Assembly (NCBI GenBank): GCA_032123435.1
Contig: JAQBFJ010000119.1
Span: 1-13,942 of the forward strand
Direction: 5' to 3'
Source of the DNA: JAQBFJ01 sp032123435
GTDB lineage: Bacteria; Verrucomicrobiota; Kiritimatiellia; UBA8416; JAQBFJ01
Length of the DNA: 13,942 nt
Below the pieces are notes generated by a model. The model was not told the DNA's origin, searched no databases, and saw only the letters and a list, made by a program, of their open reading frames with translations. This document shows, piece by piece, positions 6,317-13,050 of the stretch; the first letter of the stretch is position 1; every line of letters begins with the position of its first letter. The position numbers were made by a program, and so were the translations under genes.

Positions 6317-7324
6317 ATGCGAATAGCCGTTGATGCTATGGGGGGAGACCACGCGCCGGGTGAAATTGTGCGTGGCGCGATTGATGCAGCACTGGATCTT
6401 CCGTCAGTTTCAAAGATATTTCTTGTTGGTCAATCTGATGCGGTCAAGAAGGAAATGGATGAGTATCGGCGCAGCTCCGACAAGGTGGAAATTCTGCATG
6501 CGTCTGAAGTCGTGGATATGGATGAATCGCCTGCGAAGGCTGTCAGGAAGAAAAAGGATTCCTCAATAGGGCGCGCAATTGATCTGGTAAAACATGGCGA
6601 GGCGGATGCTGTAGTTTCAGCGGGTAATACTGGGGCGGTGGTTGTGGCTTCCACTCTGAAGCTGAGGACACTGGAAGGTGTTCTCAGGCCTAGCATTGCC
6701 GTGGTAGTGCCGACGAGCGGGCGTCCATTTATTTTAATTGATGCAGGCGCTAATATTGACAGTAGTGCGATGTTGCTGATGCAAACAGCGATAATGGGGA
6801 GTGTTTATTCATCCGTTGTAATGAAACGGGATAATCCTGTTGTCGGGCTATTGAGTATTGGTGGAGAAGACATTAAGGGTAATGAGATTACCAAAGAGGC
6901 CTTCAGGATTCTGGATCAGTCTTCATTGAATTTCCGGGGTAATGTTGAAGGACATGATTTGTTCAAAGGTGAGACTGATGTGGTGGTTTGTGATGGGTTT
7001 GTCGGTAATATTGTGCTTAAAACGATAGAAAGCACGGCTCATGCTGTCGGTTATTGGATGAAGGAAGAATTCAAGAAGAATCCTGTGCGGCTGTTGGGGG
7101 CGGGTTTGCTTTCAGGCGCAATAAAGGCGATGAAGACGAAAATGGATCCGGAGATGTATGGCGGGGCGTTACTGCTTGGCGTACAGGGCGTGTGCGTTAT
7201 TACTCACGGCGCGTCGTCGGCACGGGCGATTTTTCACGCGGTTCGGGTGGCCAGTGATCTGATAGGGCATCGTTTAAACGACATAATTGTCGAAAAGATT
7301 AAGAAGACGGACGTAAAGATATGA
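6317..7324 (+). CDS. plsX: Phosphate acyltransferase PlsX
   Basis: PlsX converts acyl-ACP and phosphate to acyl-phosphate, the donor for PlsY in phospholipid synthesis. It works at the inner face of the cytoplasmic membrane. The 335-aa length is normal. Seen: the N-terminal AVDAMGGDHAPGEIV (4-18), SAGNTGA (101-107), LIDAGAN (140-146), VVVCDGFVGNI (222-232), and YGGALLLGVQG (281-291). The ATG is 6 nt after the rpmF stop. The nearest Shine-Dalgarno (GGAGG) is 11 nt away, slightly far, suggesting coupling with rpmF. The stop codon overlaps the fabH start in an ATGA arrangement at 7321-7324. PlsX here links fatty acid synthesis by the downstream fab genes to membrane lipid assembly. Confidence 0.97.
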   Translation: MRIAVDAMGGDHAPGEIVRGAIDAALDLPSVSKIFLVGQSDAVKKEMDEYRRSSDKVEILHASEVVDMDESPAKAVRKKKDSSIGRAIDLVKHGEADAVVSAGNTGAVVVASTLKLRTLEGVLRPSIAVVVPTSGRPFILIDAGANIDSSAMLLMQTAIMGSVYSSVVMKRDNPVVGLLSIGGEDIKGNEITKEAFRILDQSSLNFRGNVEGHDLFKGETDVVVCDGFVGNIVLKTIESTAHAVGYWMKEEFKKNPVRLLGAGLLSGAIKAMKTKMDPEMYGGALLLGVQGVCVITHGASSARAIFHAVRVASDLIGHRLNDIIVEKIKKTDVKI

Positions 7325-8331
7325 TAAATGGAGTGGAAGGGAAAAAGAAGGCGGTTTGTATCACAGGCACTGGTGCTTATTTGCCCGAACGTATTCTGAC
7401 CAATGAAGAGCTTGAGAAAATGGTGGATACTTCTGATGAGTGGATCAAAACCAGAACGGGAATCAGTGAAAGACATCTTGCCGGTGATCATGAAGCTGTG
7501 TCCGACATGGCTGCCGCGGCGGCTGTTTCCGCATTGGAAAGCGCCGGCATTACCGCGTTGGATGTTGATGTGATAGTAGTGGCTACCTGCACGCCTGATA
7601 TGCCTTTGCCGAACAGCGCGTGTTTTGTCCAGAATATGATCGGCGCCAAAAACGCGTTCTGTCTGGATATAGAGGCGGCATGTTCAGGTTTTGTTTATGG
7701 GTTGGAAATTGTGCGCGGCTGGATAGAAAGCGGGATATATAAAACAGCGCTGGTAATAGGAGCGGAAAAGCTGAGTTGTGTTGTTGATTGGGAGGACAGG
7801 GGAACATGCGTCCTGTTTGGTGATGGTGCCGGCGCTGTGGTGGTGCAGGCAAGGGAAGAATGTGAGGGCGGGATATTGGCGAGCCAGCTTGGATCTGATG
7901 GAGCTTTGACTTCACTTTTAAGTATTCCGGGTGGCGGCAGTCGCACACCGATTTCGAAAAGAGTTCTGGATGAAAAACTGTATTGTCTGAAGATGGAAGG
8001 AAACCAGGTTTTCAAGCATGCTGTGCGTTGTATGGCTGATGCGGGGATAAATGCGGTGGAACGCGCGGGACTTGATGTGACGGATATTGACTGGGTTATA
8101 CCGCACCAGGCTAATATGCGCATAATACAGGCAATAGCCGATAAAGTTGGTATTTCCATGGATAAATTTGTTGTGAATCTGGATAAGGTAGGCAATATGT
8201 CAGCGGCATCAATACCGGTGGCCCTGGACGAAGCCGTAAAGGATGGCAGAGTACGAAAAGGCGATGTTCTGCTGTTCATTGTTTTCGGCGGCGGTTTTAC
8301 ATGGGGTGCCACTGTTGTTAAGTGGGTCTGA
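7321..8331 (+). CDS. fabH: 3-oxoacyl-ACP synthase III
   Basis: FabH starts fatty acid synthesis by condensing acetyl-CoA (or another short acyl-CoA) with malonyl-ACP. The 336-aa protein has the full thiolase-fold triad: Cys121 in IEAACSGFVYG, His262 in PHQANMR, and Asn292 in VGNMSAASIP. It also has the C-terminal glycine-rich GGGFTWGA (323-330). The start is not marked by a good Shine-Dalgarno. The ATG overlaps the plsX stop by the ATGA arrangement, pointing to translational coupling, and the first ten residues (MINGVEGKKK) are a small extension before the family core. A GTG at 7333 is a possible alternative start. I cannot judge acetyl versus branched-chain primer preference from sequence. 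Confidence 0.97.
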   Translation: MINGVEGKKKAVCITGTGAYLPERILTNEELEKMVDTSDEWIKTRTGISERHLAGDHEAVSDMAAAAAVSALESAGITALDVDVIVVATCTPDMPLPNSACFVQNMIGAKNAFCLDIEAACSGFVYGLEIVRGWIESGIYKTALVIGAEKLSCVVDWEDRGTCVLFGDGAGAVVVQAREECEGGILASQLGSDGALTSLLSIPGGGSRTPISKRVLDEKLYCLKMEGNQVFKHAVRCMADAGINAVERAGLDVTDIDWVIPHQANMRIIQAIADKVGISMDKFVVNLDKVGNMSAASIPVALDEAVKDGRVRKGDVLLFIVFGGGFTWGATVVKWV

Positions 8332-8394
8332 TCATATTTAGAAAAAGGCCGGAATTAAACCCAATTGAGTTGATCTGGAATTGGAGGAAGCAAA

Positions 8395-9330
8395 ATGGGG
8401 CGCAAGGCATTAGTTTTCGCGGGACAGGGCGCACAGTTTGTTGGGATGGGAAAGGATCTGGCAGAGACACATGCCGGATGTCGTGCGCTTTTTGACAAGG
8501 CGGATGAGGTGCTGGGCTATGAATTGTCCAGGATCTGTTTTGAAGGGCCTCCGGAAGAGCTGACAAAATCCAGCAATTGTCAGCCGGCAATATTTGTGAT
8601 GAGTACCGCGTGTTATGAGGCTTTTCGTGAAGAAGCCGGTGAAATTGATTTTGCCGGGATGGCTGGTCTAAGCCTGGGTGAATGGACTGCGCTTTGCGCC
8701 GCAGGTGCGTTGACATTTGAAGATACACTGCGAGTTCTTGAGGCTAGAGGACGTTTTATGCAGGAGGCATGTGAAGAGCGTGATGGCGCCATGGCTAGCG
8801 TGATAGGTCTTTCCGGCACCAAGCTTCGCGAGATTTGCGATTCTACAGGAGTTGAAATTGCCAATCTTAATTCGGAGGCGCAGACGGTTCTTTCCGGAGA
8901 GCGTTGCGGCATTCAGAAAGCTGAGTTGATGGCCAAGGAAGCTGGTGCGAAGCGAGTGGTTGTTTTGAATGTTGCCGGCGCGTTCCATTCGACGTTAATG
9001 AATTCCGCTGCCGTGCGTTTGCGTGAATTTCTTGATGGCATTGAAATAATTCCACCTCAAGTGCCGGTAATTGCCAATGTAACAGGACTTCCACACGGTT
9101 CGGCTGAAGAAATTCGTGAGGCTATGGTCAGGCAGGTGACATGTTCAGTGCAATGGCATGGTTGTGTAAAGCGGCTTATGAGTGATGGTGTTACCGATTA
9201 TATTGAATGCGGCCCCGGCAAGGTGCTTTCCGGCTTGATAAAGCGTATTGACGCGAACGCCTGTATCTGCAATATTCAGGATTCAGAAACATTGGTTAAA
9301 TCGGTGGAATGTATAAAGACGAAAGGTTGA
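8395..9330 (+). CDS. fabD: Malonyl-CoA:ACP transacylase
   Basis: FabD moves the malonyl group from malonyl-CoA to ACP. The 311-aa protein has FAGQGAQFVGMG (8-19), the nucleophile elbow GLSLGEWTAL with Ser93, conserved arginines in EARGRFM (116-122), the catalytic AFHST with His198, and ECGPGKVLSGL near the C-terminus (271-281). The residue before the nucleophile is Leu where E. coli FabD has His (GHSLGE). A GLSLGE version is common in other bacteria, so this is not a defect. The gene has a strong Shine-Dalgarno, GGAGG at 8383-8387, and is preceded by the longest gap inside the plsX-fabG run (63 nt). The fabG start is 5 nt after its stop. Confidence 0.97.
   Translation: MGRKALVFAGQGAQFVGMGKDLAETHAGCRALFDKADEVLGYELSRICFEGPPEELTKSSNCQPAIFVMSTACYEAFREEAGEIDFAGMAGLSLGEWTALCAAGALTFEDTLRVLEARGRFMQEACEERDGAMASVIGLSGTKLREICDSTGVEIANLNSEAQTVLSGERCGIQKAELMAKEAGAKRVVVLNVAGAFHSTLMNSAAVRLREFLDGIEIIPPQVPVIANVTGLPHGSAEEIREAMVRQVTCSVQWHGCVKRLMSDGVTDYIECGPGKVLSGLIKRIDANACICNIQDSETLVKSVECIKTKG
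9322..9326 (+). promoter_or_regulatory. Shine-Dalgarno deciding the fabG start
   Basis: AAAGG at the 3' end of fabD lies 9 nt before the ATG at 9336. This supports 9336 rather than the ATG at 9309, which overlaps fabD and adds nine residues absent from the family. Confidence 0.5.
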
Positions 9331-9335
9331 AAAGT

Positions 9336-10079
9336 ATGGGGATCCTTGATGGCAGGACAGCGATCGTTACCGGAGCTGCGCGTGGGATAGGGCGGGCCAT
9401 TGCCGAGGAACTAGCTCGTAATGGGGCGAATCTTGTTCTATGTGATTTGCAGGCTGATTGGCTTAAAGATTCTGCGGCCGCGGTTTCCGGGCTGGGAAGT
9501 CGCGTGGAAGTGGTGGCCGTGGATGTAAGCAATGGTCAGCAGGTCAATGATGCTGTTTCGGCGGCTATTAAGGCGTTTGAACGGGTAGATATTCTGGTTA
9601 ATAATGCCGGTATTACGAAAGATGGGCTATTGGTCCGGATGACTGAAGAAGACTGGGATTCTGTTATTTCCGTCAATTTAAAAGGGTCTTTTCTGTTTTC
9701 GAAAGCTGTAGCCAAGCCGATGATGAAGCAAAGGAGCGGCGTTATAATAAATATTGCATCAATTATTGGCTTGATTGGAAACGCGGGACAATGTAATTAT
9801 GCGGCGTCTAAGGCTGGGATTATAGCATTAACTAAATCCACAGCTAAAGAATTGGCCGGCAGAAACGTGCGAGTGAATGCTGTTGCGCCGGGGTTTATTG
9901 AGTCAAAGATGACAGAAGTGTTGCCGGAGGACGTCCGGAAGAAGATGTTGGAAAACATTCCCTTGGGTCGTTTGGGTGTGCCGGAAGATGTTGCCAGAGC
10001 GGTTATGTTTCTGGCTGGTGATGCGTCTTCCTACATAACAGGGCATGTTTTGACCGTTAGTGGTGGTATGGTAATGTAA
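9336..10079 (+). CDS. fabG: 3-oxoacyl-ACP reductase
   Basis: FabG reduces 3-oxoacyl-ACP to 3-hydroxyacyl-ACP in each elongation cycle. From the ATG at 9336 the protein is 247 aa, the standard length. It is a classical short-chain dehydrogenase: TGAARGIG nucleotide loop (12-19), NNAG (89-92), Asn114 in ISVNLKG, Ser142 in NIASIIG, and the YAASK pair Tyr155 and Lys159. The beta-2 strand ends LVLCDLQ with Asp37. In this superfamily an acidic residue at that place usually favours NAD(H), whereas studied FabG enzymes generally use NADPH. The cofactor is therefore worth checking. The coding end also carries a likely acpP promoter. A paralogous SDR is possible, but the context makes FabG the best call. 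Confidence 0.95.
   Translation: MGILDGRTAIVTGAARGIGRAIAEELARNGANLVLCDLQADWLKDSAAAVSGLGSRVEVVAVDVSNGQQVNDAVSAAIKAFERVDILVNNAGITKDGLLVRMTEEDWDSVISVNLKGSFLFSKAVAKPMMKQRSGVIINIASIIGLIGNAGQCNYAASKAGIIALTKSTAKELAGRNVRVNAVAPGFIESKMTEVLPEDVRKKMLENIPLGRLGVPEDVARAVMFLAGDASSYITGHVLTVSGGMVM
10050..10077 (+). promoter_or_regulatory. Internal promoter for acpP at the 3' end of fabG
   Basis: TTGACC (10050-10055) and TAATGT (10072-10077) are separated by 16 nt. Transcription from about 10084 would give a leader of around 30 nt with the acpP Shine-Dalgarno. E. coli also has an acpP promoter upstream of the gene, in the fabG region. Predicted only. Confidence 0.45.
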
Positions 10080-10102
10080 TGGCTTGTGTTGCCGGGTAAA
10101 AT

Positions 10103-10108
10103 AAGGAG
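10103..10108 (+). promoter_or_regulatory. Strong Shine-Dalgarno for acpP
   Basis: AAGGAG followed by an A-rich spacer lies 7 nt before the ATG at 10116, consistent with the high protein level usual for ACP. Confidence 0.7.
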
Positions 10109-10115
10109 ATAAAAA

Positions 10116-10355
10116 ATGGCACTCGAAGATAAAGTGAAGGAAATTATTGTTGAACAGTTAGGTGTAAACGCGGAACAGGTGACTCCTGAAGCTTCATTTA
10201 TAGAAGATTTAGGCGCTGATTCTCTTGATACTGTTGAATTAGTAATGGCTTTTGAAGAGGAATTTTGCGCTGAGATTCCAGATGAAGACGCGGAAAAACT
10301 GATCACGGTCGGCGCTGTCATGGAATATTTAAAGAGTAAGGGACTTAGTGCCTGA
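10116..10355 (+). CDS. acpP: Acyl carrier protein
   Basis: ACP carries the growing acyl chain on a 4'-phosphopantetheine arm. This 79-aa acidic protein has the canonical GADSLDTVELVMAFEEEF segment with Ser36 as the attachment site, followed by IPDEDAEKLITVG (54-66). The length and four-helix pattern fit the family exactly. Cys51, in EEEFCAEIPD, occupies a position more often Asp or Asn in relatives; this is of no clear consequence. The gene stands 36 nt after fabG and 88 nt before fabF. Unlike its neighbours it seems to have its own promoter, a strong Shine-Dalgarno and a 3' stem-loop, which would let it be made in excess. Confidence 0.98.
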   Translation: MALEDKVKEIIVEQLGVNAEQVTPEASFIEDLGADSLDTVELVMAFEEEFCAEIPDEDAEKLITVGAVMEYLKSKGLSA

Positions 10356-10376
10356 GAATCGGAGACGGATTGCAGT

Positions 10377-10413
10377 CGACCGAGGAAAGTGCTGAAGGGC
10401 ACCGCCTCGGTCG
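10377..10413 (+). terminator. Nested stem-loop between acpP and fabF
   Basis: A perfect 9-bp stem (CGACCGAGG at 10377-10385 with CCTCGGTCG at 10405-10413) encloses a second 4-bp stem, GTGC (10389-10392) with GCAC (10399-10402). It begins 21 nt after the acpP stop. The bases after it are not a U-run, so it does not look like a classic intrinsic terminator. Partial attenuation, or a block to 3' degradation of acpP mRNA, is more likely. Confidence 0.5.
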
Positions 10414-10443
10414 TTCGCGTTGGTATGACGTTAGGAATTGGTT

Positions 10444-11685
10444 ATGAGGAGAGTCGTTATAACAGGGATGGGTGTCGTTTCGCCGCTGGGTTGTGATCTG
10501 CCTGTCTTCTGGGATCGTATAAAGGCTGGGCGCTCCGGGATAAAAAGAATAGAACGGTTCGACGTGAGTGGAAAATATTCGGCAAAGATTGCCGGAGAAG
10601 TGGCCGAATTCAATCCTGATTCATTTATGCCGGCAAAGGAACAGCGGCGGCTGGACAGGTTTACCATATTTGCAATGGCTGCAAGCGACCTGGCAATGAA
10701 AGACTCAGGCATTGATATGAATGCCGAAGATCCCGAGAGAGTAGGTGTTATTATCGGCTCCGGGATAGGCGGACTAGAACTTCTTCAGACTCAACATACA
10801 ATCTTGATGGAAAAGGGCCCGGATCGATGTTCTCCTTTTATGATTCCATCCATGATCTCTAATATGGCCGGCGGCATGGTGGCAATAAGACATAATATGA
10901 AGGGACCAAACTATTGTGTCGTGTCGGCTTGCGCCAGTTCTGCGCATTCTATTGGTGATGCGGTCCGGATTATAGAGCGTGGTGATGCTGAGGTTATGCT
11001 GGGCGGTGGATCGGAAGCTTCGATTTGCGAGTTGGGTATAGCCGGCTTCTGTGCGTTGCGCGCGTTAAGCACCAGAAATGATGAGCCGGAAAAGGCCAGC
11101 CGCCCGTTTGATAAGGAACGTGACGGTTTTGTCATGGCGGAGGGTTCCGGAATAATTGTTCTTGAAGAGATGGAACGCGCAAAAAAACGCGGCGCGAAGA
11201 TCTATGGTGAACTCGCTGGTTTCGGCATGACGTGTGATGCCTTTCATATGACCGCACCTACTGAGGATGGTGCCGGTGCGGCAAAAGCGATGAAGCAGGC
11301 AATGGCCGACGCGCAACTTGGTCCGGATCAAGTTGATTATGTGAACGCGCATGGCACAAGCACGCAGTTGAACGATAAAATGGAAACAAGAGCCATTAAG
11401 ACTGCTTTTGGCGAAGATCGTGCCCGCAAGATCATGGTAAGTTCTTCGAAATCGATGTTAGGTCATACTCTTGGCGCGGCGGGCTGTATGGAGTTGATCA
11501 TATGCGCGTTGGCGCTTAGAGACGGTGTTGTGCCGCCTACGATCAATTATACTACACCTGATCCCGAATGTGATCTTGATTACGTGCCCAATACGACCCG
11601 TGAAAAGCAGATAAATGCATGTATCAGTAATTCATTGGGGTTTGGCGGGCATAATGCCTGTCTCCTTCTGAAGAAGCTTGATTAA
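10444..11685 (+). CDS. fabF: 3-oxoacyl-ACP synthase II
   Basis: FabF condenses malonyl-ACP with a growing acyl-ACP during elongation. From the ATG at 10444 (AGGA at 10433-10436, 7 nt upstream) the protein has 413 aa, the usual FabF length. An in-frame TTG at 10438 is less likely. Catalytic residues are all present: Cys163 in SACASSAHS, His303 in NAHGTSTQLND, Lys336 in SSSKSMLGH and His341 in LGHTLGAAG. C-terminal NSLGFGGHNA (396-405) is also typical. It is the last fab gene in the block, 88 nt after acpP behind the stem-loop at 10377-10413. There is no fabZ, fabA or fabI in the window, so dehydratase and enoyl reductase must lie elsewhere. Confidence 0.97.
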   Translation: MRRVVITGMGVVSPLGCDLPVFWDRIKAGRSGIKRIERFDVSGKYSAKIAGEVAEFNPDSFMPAKEQRRLDRFTIFAMAASDLAMKDSGIDMNAEDPERVGVIIGSGIGGLELLQTQHTILMEKGPDRCSPFMIPSMISNMAGGMVAIRHNMKGPNYCVVSACASSAHSIGDAVRIIERGDAEVMLGGGSEASICELGIAGFCALRALSTRNDEPEKASRPFDKERDGFVMAEGSGIIVLEEMERAKKRGAKIYGELAGFGMTCDAFHMTAPTEDGAGAAKAMKQAMADAQLGPDQVDYVNAHGTSTQLNDKMETRAIKTAFGEDRARKIMVSSSKSMLGHTLGAAGCMELIICALALRDGVVPPTINYTTPDPECDLDYVPNTTREKQINACISNSLGFGGHNACLLLKKLD

Positions 11686-11717
11686 GTATCGGGTGTTGAA
11701 ACATTTTGAAGTTGATA

Positions 11718-11751
11718 CTAGCGTGCATTATTCATGAATAATGTGCGCTAG
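11718..11751. promoter_or_regulatory. 34-nt near-perfect palindrome after fabF
   Basis: The two 17-nt halves, starting CTAGCGTGCATTATTCA, are complementary apart from two positions that form G-U pairs in RNA, leaving almost no loop. It lies 32 nt after the fabF stop. Read as RNA it is a strong hairpin, but no long U-run follows. Read as DNA it overlaps a weak promoter-like pair (TTGATA at 11712, AATAAT at 11737). It could be an fabF terminator or an operator for the lipoprotein gene. Confidence 0.45.
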
Positions 11752-11769
11752 GGTTTACTAACCGGGATA

Positions 11770-11792
11770 ATGACAAATGGTTGATTTGTCAT
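11770..11792 (+). promoter_or_regulatory. Hairpin directly before the lipoprotein ribosome binding site
   Basis: ATGACAAAT (11770-11778) pairs perfectly with ATTTGTCAT (11784-11792) around a 5-nt loop. It ends 4 nt before the AAGGAG (11797-11802) that serves the ATG at 11809. It may influence mRNA stability or ribosome entry; no ligand is suggested. Confidence 0.4.
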
Positions 11793-11808
11793 CAGGAAGG
11801 AGCCGAAA

Positions 11809-12669
11809 ATGAAGTTCATGAGTAAATTGCTTATAGTTATTACAATGGTCGGTGCTGTGTTTGCGGCAGGTTGTCAGGGCCCGTCCTTGAACAGGAGCGA
11901 CGCCAAGGCTGGGGCCGGTGCGCCTGAAGTAGCCGAAGTGGAGATAAAGGAAATACCCTATGACGAGAATTATCCGATTTACGTTGTATATGTGGAAGAT
12001 CTTGAATATGGCGCGTCTGGAACAACATCAGGTGGAGCGGAACATTCCTGGGAAGGTCCGAACAGACAGGTTGGCGCGGGCATGTCAGCCCAATTAGGCA
12101 CAGCCTTGGACAATTGCGGAAATATTGTGCTGATCGAAAAAGAAGCGCTTCGTAAAGGCGCGGATGGCACGTATTCATGCAAGCTGGAAAAAGGCGAAGT
12201 GGGTCCATTTATTATCAAAGGTACGGTGACTGAATTTAGCGAGACGGCTGATCTATCGGAAAAGAAAAAGGGCGGCTCGTTCGGTTTTGTGGGAGTAATT
12301 GCTTCGCTGGTCGGAATATTTACCGACAATAACGCTTGTGTTTACGGTGGAGCCGGTGTCGCGGCGGCTAATCCGACTTTTGAGAAGAAAGAAATGAAAC
12401 GCAGTGGCATGGTTGCAATGGATCTCAAGATAATTAAAGGGTCAAATAATCGCAGGGCCGGTTCGTTCAAGTGTGCCGGCACATTTACTACGATGAGCGC
12501 AAGCAGTGGGATGAGTCTTTTTGGCATTGGCAAGGGTGGCAATGAATTCGCGGCAAGCGCGTTGGGTCAGGCTACAAGAGCGGCCATGAATGACGCGATA
12601 GAACAGGTCACAAAGAAACTGAAGAAAAATGTGCCGGGCGCCGACAGCAAAACCGACGACGCATCATGA
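11809..12669 (+). CDS. Putative CsgG-family outer-membrane lipoprotein
   Basis: The 286-aa protein has a signal peptide (positive Lys2/Lys6, hydrophobic 7-20) ending in a lipobox FAAGC with Cys22 as the expected lipidated residue. The -2 residue is Ala, not Asp, so outer-membrane retention would be expected if the E. coli rule applies. The body resembles the CsgG fold: YPIYVVYVEDLEY (55-67), a helix VGAGMSAQLGTAL (88-100) leading to IVLIEKEAL, FIIKGTVTEF (134-143), SGMVAMDLKIIKG (199-211), and a C-terminal helix ASALGQATRAAMNDAIEQV (249-267). A hydrophobic Gly/Ala-rich stretch (about 156-188) could be the inserted strand region. CsgG proteins form secretion pores, but shorter relatives act otherwise, so no substrate is claimed. 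AAGGAG is 6 nt before the ATG. It follows fabF after 123 nt and two hairpins and may be a separate unit. Confidence 0.65.
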   Translation: MKFMSKLLIVITMVGAVFAAGCQGPSLNRSDAKAGAGAPEVAEVEIKEIPYDENYPIYVVYVEDLEYGASGTTSGGAEHSWEGPNRQVGAGMSAQLGTALDNCGNIVLIEKEALRKGADGTYSCKLEKGEVGPFIIKGTVTEFSETADLSEKKKGGSFGFVGVIASLVGIFTDNNACVYGGAGVAAANPTFEKKEMKRSGMVAMDLKIIKGSNNRRAGSFKCAGTFTTMSASSGMSLFGIGKGGNEFAASALGQATRAAMNDAIEQVTKKLKKNVPGADSKTDDAS

Positions 12670-12724
12670 GTAGTATTGCCGGTATTATATCTATTTAGCC
12701 ATCAAGAAAACTGTTCAAGAAATC

Positions 12725-12741
12725 TTCCGCCACAGGCGGAG
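12725..12741 (+). terminator. Short hairpin, possible terminator of the lipoprotein gene
   Basis: TCCGCC (12726-12731), loop ACA, and GGCGGA (12735-12740) form a 6-bp GC-rich stem, or 7 bp with a T-G pair. It is 56 nt after the stop. T-rich sequence appears only about 12 nt later, so termination would be imperfect. Confidence 0.35.
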
Positions 12742-12811
12742 TAATAAATATCTTTCTTCTTACCACCCGGCGTCCCCGCCTCGAGGGCCCGGAGAATACC
12801 AGAAGACCGAG

Positions 12812-12859
12812 GTTACATCAAATCCCGTATTGCATACGCAATCCATGATTTGATGCAAC
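12812..12859. repeat. Nested inverted repeat 1 in the convergent region
   Basis: CATCAAATC (12816-12824) pairs perfectly with GATTTGATG (12847-12855). Beyond one mismatch, GTT (12812-12814) pairs with AAC (12857-12859). Inside, after a 4x4 internal loop, ATTGC (12829-12833) pairs with GCAAT (12838-12842) around a 4-nt loop. It could form an RNA hairpin on either strand or a cruciform. Confidence 0.5.
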
Positions 12860-12916
12860 GTTGTTGCCAGGGAGTAAACGTCCGAGACAATCTCATCTCC
12901 TCCAACATGCAAAGTA

Positions 12917-12956
12917 TTGATTTAATTGTGAAACACTCGTTTCTAAATTAAATCAA
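12917..12956. repeat. Nested inverted repeat 2 in the convergent region
   Basis: TTGATTTAATT (12917-12927) pairs perfectly with AATTAAATCAA (12946-12956). Inside, after a 2x2 internal loop, GAAAC (12930-12934) pairs with GTTTC (12939-12943) around a 4-nt loop. The layout copies inverted repeat 1 (outer 9-11 bp, symmetric bulge, inner 5 bp, 4-nt loop) with a different sequence. Confidence 0.5.
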
Positions 12957-12994
12957 CTCTCTTCTCCTTTTCTTCTCCTCCGAATCTCCGCCTG

Positions 12995-13023
12995 CCCTAC
13001 GTAGCTTCCTGAGCGAAGTAGGG
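12995..13023. repeat. REP-like interrupted palindrome before the glmM end
   Basis: CCCTAC (12995-13000) pairs with GTAGGG (13018-13023), and an inner GCT (13004-13006) pairs with AGC (13012-13014). Three unpaired bases lie on each side. It starts 27 nt past the glmM stop on the minus strand. It looks like a small dispersed palindromic element or a two-way transcription end; genome copies would settle this. Confidence 0.4.
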
Positions 13024-13050
13024 TGAACTCCGTGGTAAAATCTTTTTCCT

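Larger units (their letters stand above)
12670..13050. other. Convergent intergenic region with several stem-loops, no gene
   Basis: These 381 nt lie between the converging lipoprotein gene and glmM. I find no credible coding sequence. The stretch holds four inverted repeats (listed separately) and a pure pyrimidine run at 12957-12981. No tRNA-like or CRISPR-like arrangement is visible. Confidence 0.7.

Noticed and set aside
7695..8312. 205-codon open frame antisense to fabH
   Set aside because: It is low-complexity Ser/Pro/Thr-rich with no motifs and lies inside a clear fabH.
8361..8384. CCAATT/AATTGG inverted repeat before fabD overlapping its Shine-Dalgarno
   Set aside because: Only 6 AT-rich pairs around a 12-nt loop; too weak to call a regulatory element.
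12813..12908. 31-codon minus-strand micro-ORF in the convergent region
   Set aside because: The only purine-rich stretch lies inside the frame right against a second ATG, and the frame simply reads through inverted repeat 1.
12853..12951. 32-codon plus-strand micro-ORF in the convergent region
   Set aside because: It starts inside a hairpin, has no Shine-Dalgarno and no recognisable sequence features.
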